Origin: an uncultured Porphyromonadaceae bacterium
GTDB taxonomy: Bacteria > Bacteroidota > Bacteroidia > Bacteroidales > Muribaculaceae
DNA: 7,455 nucleotides
NCBI GenBank assembly: GCA_947174225.1
Contig: CAMWIF010000122.1
Span: 1-7,455 of the forward strand
Direction: 5' to 3'
Positions 5,649 through 7,455 of this stretch are shown here, in pieces. Under the pieces are notes generated by a model. It saw only the letters and a list, made by a program, of their open reading frames with translations, was not told the origin of the DNA and did no database searches. The first letter of the stretch is position 1. Every line of letters begins with the position of its first letter. The position numbers and the translations under genes were made by a program.

Positions 5649-6170
5649 TTAATCGTCCATATCCACTCCCATTTCGGAGTCAACCTCATCGAGAGCCTCG
5701 TCAAGCTCGTCGTCGCCTCCGGTGTTGTGCTTATGGAGGGCAGCCGCCATCGCACGGTTGCATTTGCCGAGCGGATGGACGTGGCGGAGAGGAATTGTCA
5801 AGACGATAGTGTCGTAGAGCATATACGCCACGTTGAGGTAGCGGTCGCTCTCGGGGATGATGAGGAGATCGTCGGAGTCATCCTTATAGTCATCACCATA
5901 TTTCACGGTGATGTGATATTCGGCGTCGACCTCGTGGTCAAGAGGGTCAAGACAACGGTCGCACGGAATCTGCAGCATCCCCTTGCAGTGGAATGTGCAG
6001 TCATATACGTCGTTCTTCTTGATAAGATCAAGATGTACATGCACATCTGAAGATATGACATCAGGGTTTTCCATATTCTGGAAAAACTCTGTGCCACATT
6101 CAAAATCCTGTTCGTGCTTTCCCTCGCCCAATGAGGCAAGCTGAACTTTATATTGTGAAAATTTTCCCAC
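5649..6170 (-). CDS. yceD: DUF177 (YceD family) protein, 23S rRNA accumulation factor
   Basis: Family members, in bacteria and chloroplasts, are needed for normal accumulation or processing of 23S rRNA; the biochemical role is not fully settled. The 173-residue product has the family's cysteine pair CDRC (70-73) after a beta-rich N-terminal half. It also has the conserved C-terminal stretch PLRHVHPLGKCN (127-138). It ends in an acidic tail (153-173) with 12 Asp/Glu in 21 residues. The start is a GTG at 6170; it was chosen because MGKFSQYKVQL matches the N-terminus usual in Bacteroidetes homologues and no in-frame ATG exists between it and the tRNA gene. Only 24 bases separate this GTG from the tRNA 3' end, leaving no room for a separate promoter outside the tRNA gene. 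rpmF follows after 84 bases. The symbol is by family homology. Confidence 0.9.
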   Translation of the reverse strand: MGKFSQYKVQLASLGEGKHEQDFECGTEFFQNMENPDVISSDVHVHLDLIKKNDVYDCTFHCKGMLQIPCDRCLDPLDHEVDAEYHITVKYGDDYKDDSDDLLIIPESDRYLNVAYMLYDTIVLTIPLRHVHPLGKCNRAMAAALHKHNTGGDDELDEALDEVDSEMGVDMDD

Positions 6171-6194
6171 TTTTGAGAAGGTGTTTACTGTTAC

Positions 6195-6269
6195 TGGTAC
6201 CTCCGAGGAGAATCGAACTCCTATCTAAAGTTTAGGAAACTTCTATTCTATCCGTTGAACTACAGAGGC
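6195..6269 (-). tRNA. tRNA-Arg, anticodon CCT (reads AGG)
   Basis: The minus strand folds into a full cloverleaf of 75 bases. The acceptor stem GCCTCTG pairs with CGGAGGT (with a G-U first pair and one further G-U). The D arm is GTTC/GAAT with an 8-base loop containing GG. The anticodon stem GAAGT/ACTTT encloses the loop TTCCTAA, with anticodon CCT at positions 34-36. The variable loop is AGAT, and the T arm AGGAG/CTCCT encloses TTCGATT. The discriminator base is A and the CCA end is encoded in the DNA. A full promoter match lies just upstream, and the DUF177 gene begins 24 bases downstream on the same strand, suggesting a shared primary transcript. Confidence 0.95.
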
Positions 6270-6298
6270 ATATCAGGCTCACGCCGTAATTTTAGCTG

Positions 6299-6330
6299 CA
6301 AAATTAGTCATTTTTTTATTCATTTCCAAA
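6299..6330 (-). promoter_or_regulatory. Strong promoter of the tRNA-Arg-DUF177-rpmF-fabH unit
   Basis: On the minus strand TTTG (6330-6327), a 20-base spacer and TAATTTTG (6306-6299) give a complete match to the Bacteroidetes promoter TTTG-N19/21-TAnnTTTG. Transcription would start near 6292, about 23 bases ahead of the tRNA 5' end. It is the only full promoter match I found upstream of the DUF177-rpmF-fabH genes. Confidence 0.8.
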
Positions 6331-6420
6331 CACTTCACCTCTTATTTGCTTTTTTTTGCGTTTCAGGGGCTAAAGCGTAGGGGGCACGACTATCTTTTCC
6401 GATGCGAATTAACAATTTCA

Positions 6421-7308
6421 TCAACGCAGGCGCAGCTCATTGCCGGGCTTGTCTTTCACTTTTTTATTAAGCTCCTTTATAGCTTTCTGCCGCATCCCGA
6501 AGCGCTGGGCGATGGAATGTATGGATTCCCCCTCCCCTATCGTCACCCACTCCACGCCGTCGGGTGCCTCTTCAAGCTTCTCCTCCAAATACACCTCTTC
6601 CCAAGCCTTTATCTCGCCATCGCGGTTCACATCGTTGTAGCCCATAAGTTTCTTAACGGGAAGGCTGAATTCCTTGGCAATGGCGGCATAGGTATCGCCC
6701 GGAGTAGCCACAACATAATGTAACCCCCGAGTGCGGCGCACAGGGTGGCTCGTGACGAGCATCTGATGTATGAATGCCGCCACCTCCTCCGGGTTTCGCC
6801 CCTCCTCAGTGTCGTAGGTATAGAGGGAATAACGCTCTATTATTGTGATGAGGCGGGCAGCATAGTTGGGATCAGTGGCATAGCCACATTCACGCAGACC
6901 GCGTGCCCACGCCTGATAGTCGGTGACATCTAATGAGAAGAGCTTCTGGTAGCGGGTGCGGCGCAGAAACCGAGAATGGTCGTCGAAACTCTCCTCCGGT
7001 GTCTTATAGACGCGAAAACACTCGTTTGGAGCGTCGTCGTCGCGCAGCATAGTCGAGCCTTTCCATTCCTTATGGCATTTTATTCCGAAGTGATTGTTGC
7101 CCTCGGCAGCAAGGCGGCTGCGTCCGGCGGCACTCTCCAGAAGACCCTGTGCCAAGGTTATGGAAGCCGGTATGCCGTATTGCTCCTGATGCTCCACGGC
7201 GAGTTGACAGAAACATTCAATGTATGCCTCATAAGGATCGGCTGCCTTACTTACTGAAGAGCCTCCAAATAAAAAGAGCACACAAGCGATAAAAAATGAC
7301 CGTTTCAT
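6421..7308 (-). CDS. Secreted N-acetylglucosaminidase (GH73-like) with two C-terminal LysM repeats
   Basis: The 295-residue product is probably exported and cuts peptidoglycan glycan strands. It begins with a signal peptide (KR at 2-3, hydrophobic 5-14, likely cleavage near SKA-A at 20-23); Cys9 lies inside the hydrophobic core and does not make a good lipobox. A glucosaminidase/FlgJ-type domain spans about 26-165, with the probable catalytic glutamate E58 in AQGLLESAAGRS. It also contains the family motif NNHFGIKCHKEWKGST (71-86) and the Y/F-rich part SFDDHSRFLRRTRYQKLF (107-124). LysM repeats follow at about 197-243 and 253-294 and should bind peptidoglycan. The ATG at 7308 directly precedes the signal peptide. 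A full promoter match sits just upstream. No clear terminator is visible between its stop and the tRNA promoter. A role in cell-wall turnover or division is inferred from the family. Confidence 0.93.
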   Translation of the reverse strand: MKRSFFIACVLFLFGGSSVSKAADPYEAYIECFCQLAVEHQEQYGIPASITLAQGLLESAAGRSRLAAEGNNHFGIKCHKEWKGSTMLRDDDAPNECFRVYKTPEESFDDHSRFLRRTRYQKLFSLDVTDYQAWARGLRECGYATDPNYAARLITIIERYSLYTYDTEEGRNPEEVAAFIHQMLVTSHPVRRTRGLHYVVATPGDTYAAIAKEFSLPVKKLMGYNDVNRDGEIKAWEEVYLEEKLEEAPDGVEWVTIGEGESIHSIAQRFGMRQKAIKELNKKVKDKPGNELRLR

Positions 7309-7331
7309 TGTTTTACTATAGAATCCGACCC

Positions 7332-7362
7332 CAAAATTACTGAATTATACCCTAAATTCAAA
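7332..7362 (-). promoter_or_regulatory. Promoter of the glucosaminidase gene
   Basis: On the minus strand TTTG (7362-7359), a 19-base spacer and TAATTTTG (7339-7332) match the Bacteroidetes promoter consensus completely. The expected start, near 7325, leaves a short leader of about 17 bases before the ATG at 7308. Confidence 0.75.
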
Positions 7363-7370
7363 ATTCAATG

Positions 7371-7400
7371 ATTGGCGGAGAGGGTTGAATCTTATATTTT
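7371..7400 (+). promoter_or_regulatory. Possible promoter of the right-edge gene
   Basis: TATATTTT (7393-7400) matches seven of eight positions of TAnnTTTG, and ATTG (7371-7374) lies 18 bases upstream as a weak -33 box. It points toward the ATG at 7421 and is back-to-back with the glucosaminidase promoter. The match is imperfect and the region is AT-rich. Confidence 0.25.
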
Positions 7401-7420
7401 CACACTCTAATTCACCGGTT

Positions 7421-7455
7421 ATGAGAGAGTTTAAAATCACAGCATTGATAAAAGA
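7421..7455 (+). CDS. Start of an unidentified plus-strand gene (cut by window edge)
   Basis: An ATG at 7421 opens a frame of eleven complete codons, MREFKITALIK, that stays open to the window edge. It lies 112 bases from the divergent glucosaminidase start, with a possible promoter between them. The N-terminus is too short to assign a family, and I do not recognise it. The call rests only on position, an open frame and the divergent layout, so it could be a chance ATG. Confidence 0.4.
   Translation, partial: MREFKITALIK

Noticed and set aside
6195..6269. tRNA gene as an integration site of a mobile element
   Set aside because: No integrase gene and no direct repeat of the tRNA 3' end were noticed in the window, and both flanks are core genes.

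Overview
The window looks like a chromosomal housekeeping locus from the order Bacteroidales, probably a relative of Muribaculaceae or Bacteroides with a mid-range GC content. The signs are promoters of the Bacteroidetes form TTTG-N19/20-TAnnTTTG, AT-rich sequence without Shine-Dalgarno motifs ahead of start codons, and the gene order DUF177-rpmF-fabH-era-der. The family-level placement is inference; the order-level placement is better supported.

Layout. At the left edge is the start of a minus-strand class I/II aminotransferase gene, cut by the window edge. A 350-base divergent control region follows (promoter -7 boxes on both strands, a 16-bp palindrome, a terminator-like hairpin, an imperfect inverted repeat), then recA on the plus strand. 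recA ends at a strong hairpin that also closes the converging minus-strand genes. Those genes, in transcription order from right to left, are tRNA-Arg(CCT), a DUF177/YceD protein, rpmF (ribosomal protein L32), fabH, then after a 270-base gap with a perfect 19-bp inverted repeat, era and der. Farther right is a minus-strand secreted glucosaminidase with two LysM repeats and its own promoter. At the right edge the first codons of an unidentified plus-strand gene appear.

How the genes fit together. The minus-strand cluster links ribosome production (tRNA, L32, a 23S rRNA accumulation factor, two ribosome-assembly GTPases) with the initiation of fatty-acid synthesis (FabH). The only clear promoter found for the first half lies ahead of the tRNA gene, and only 24 bases separate the tRNA 3' end from the GTG start of DUF177, so the tRNA and mRNA are probably one primary transcript. 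Era and Der may form a second unit or be partly insulated by the hairpin region.

No mobile element, CRISPR array, defence system or biosynthetic cluster is visible. The coding content is ordinary core genome. The items worth a second look are in the non-coding DNA: the recA control region, the tRNA-mRNA junction and the 19-bp palindrome between fabH and era.
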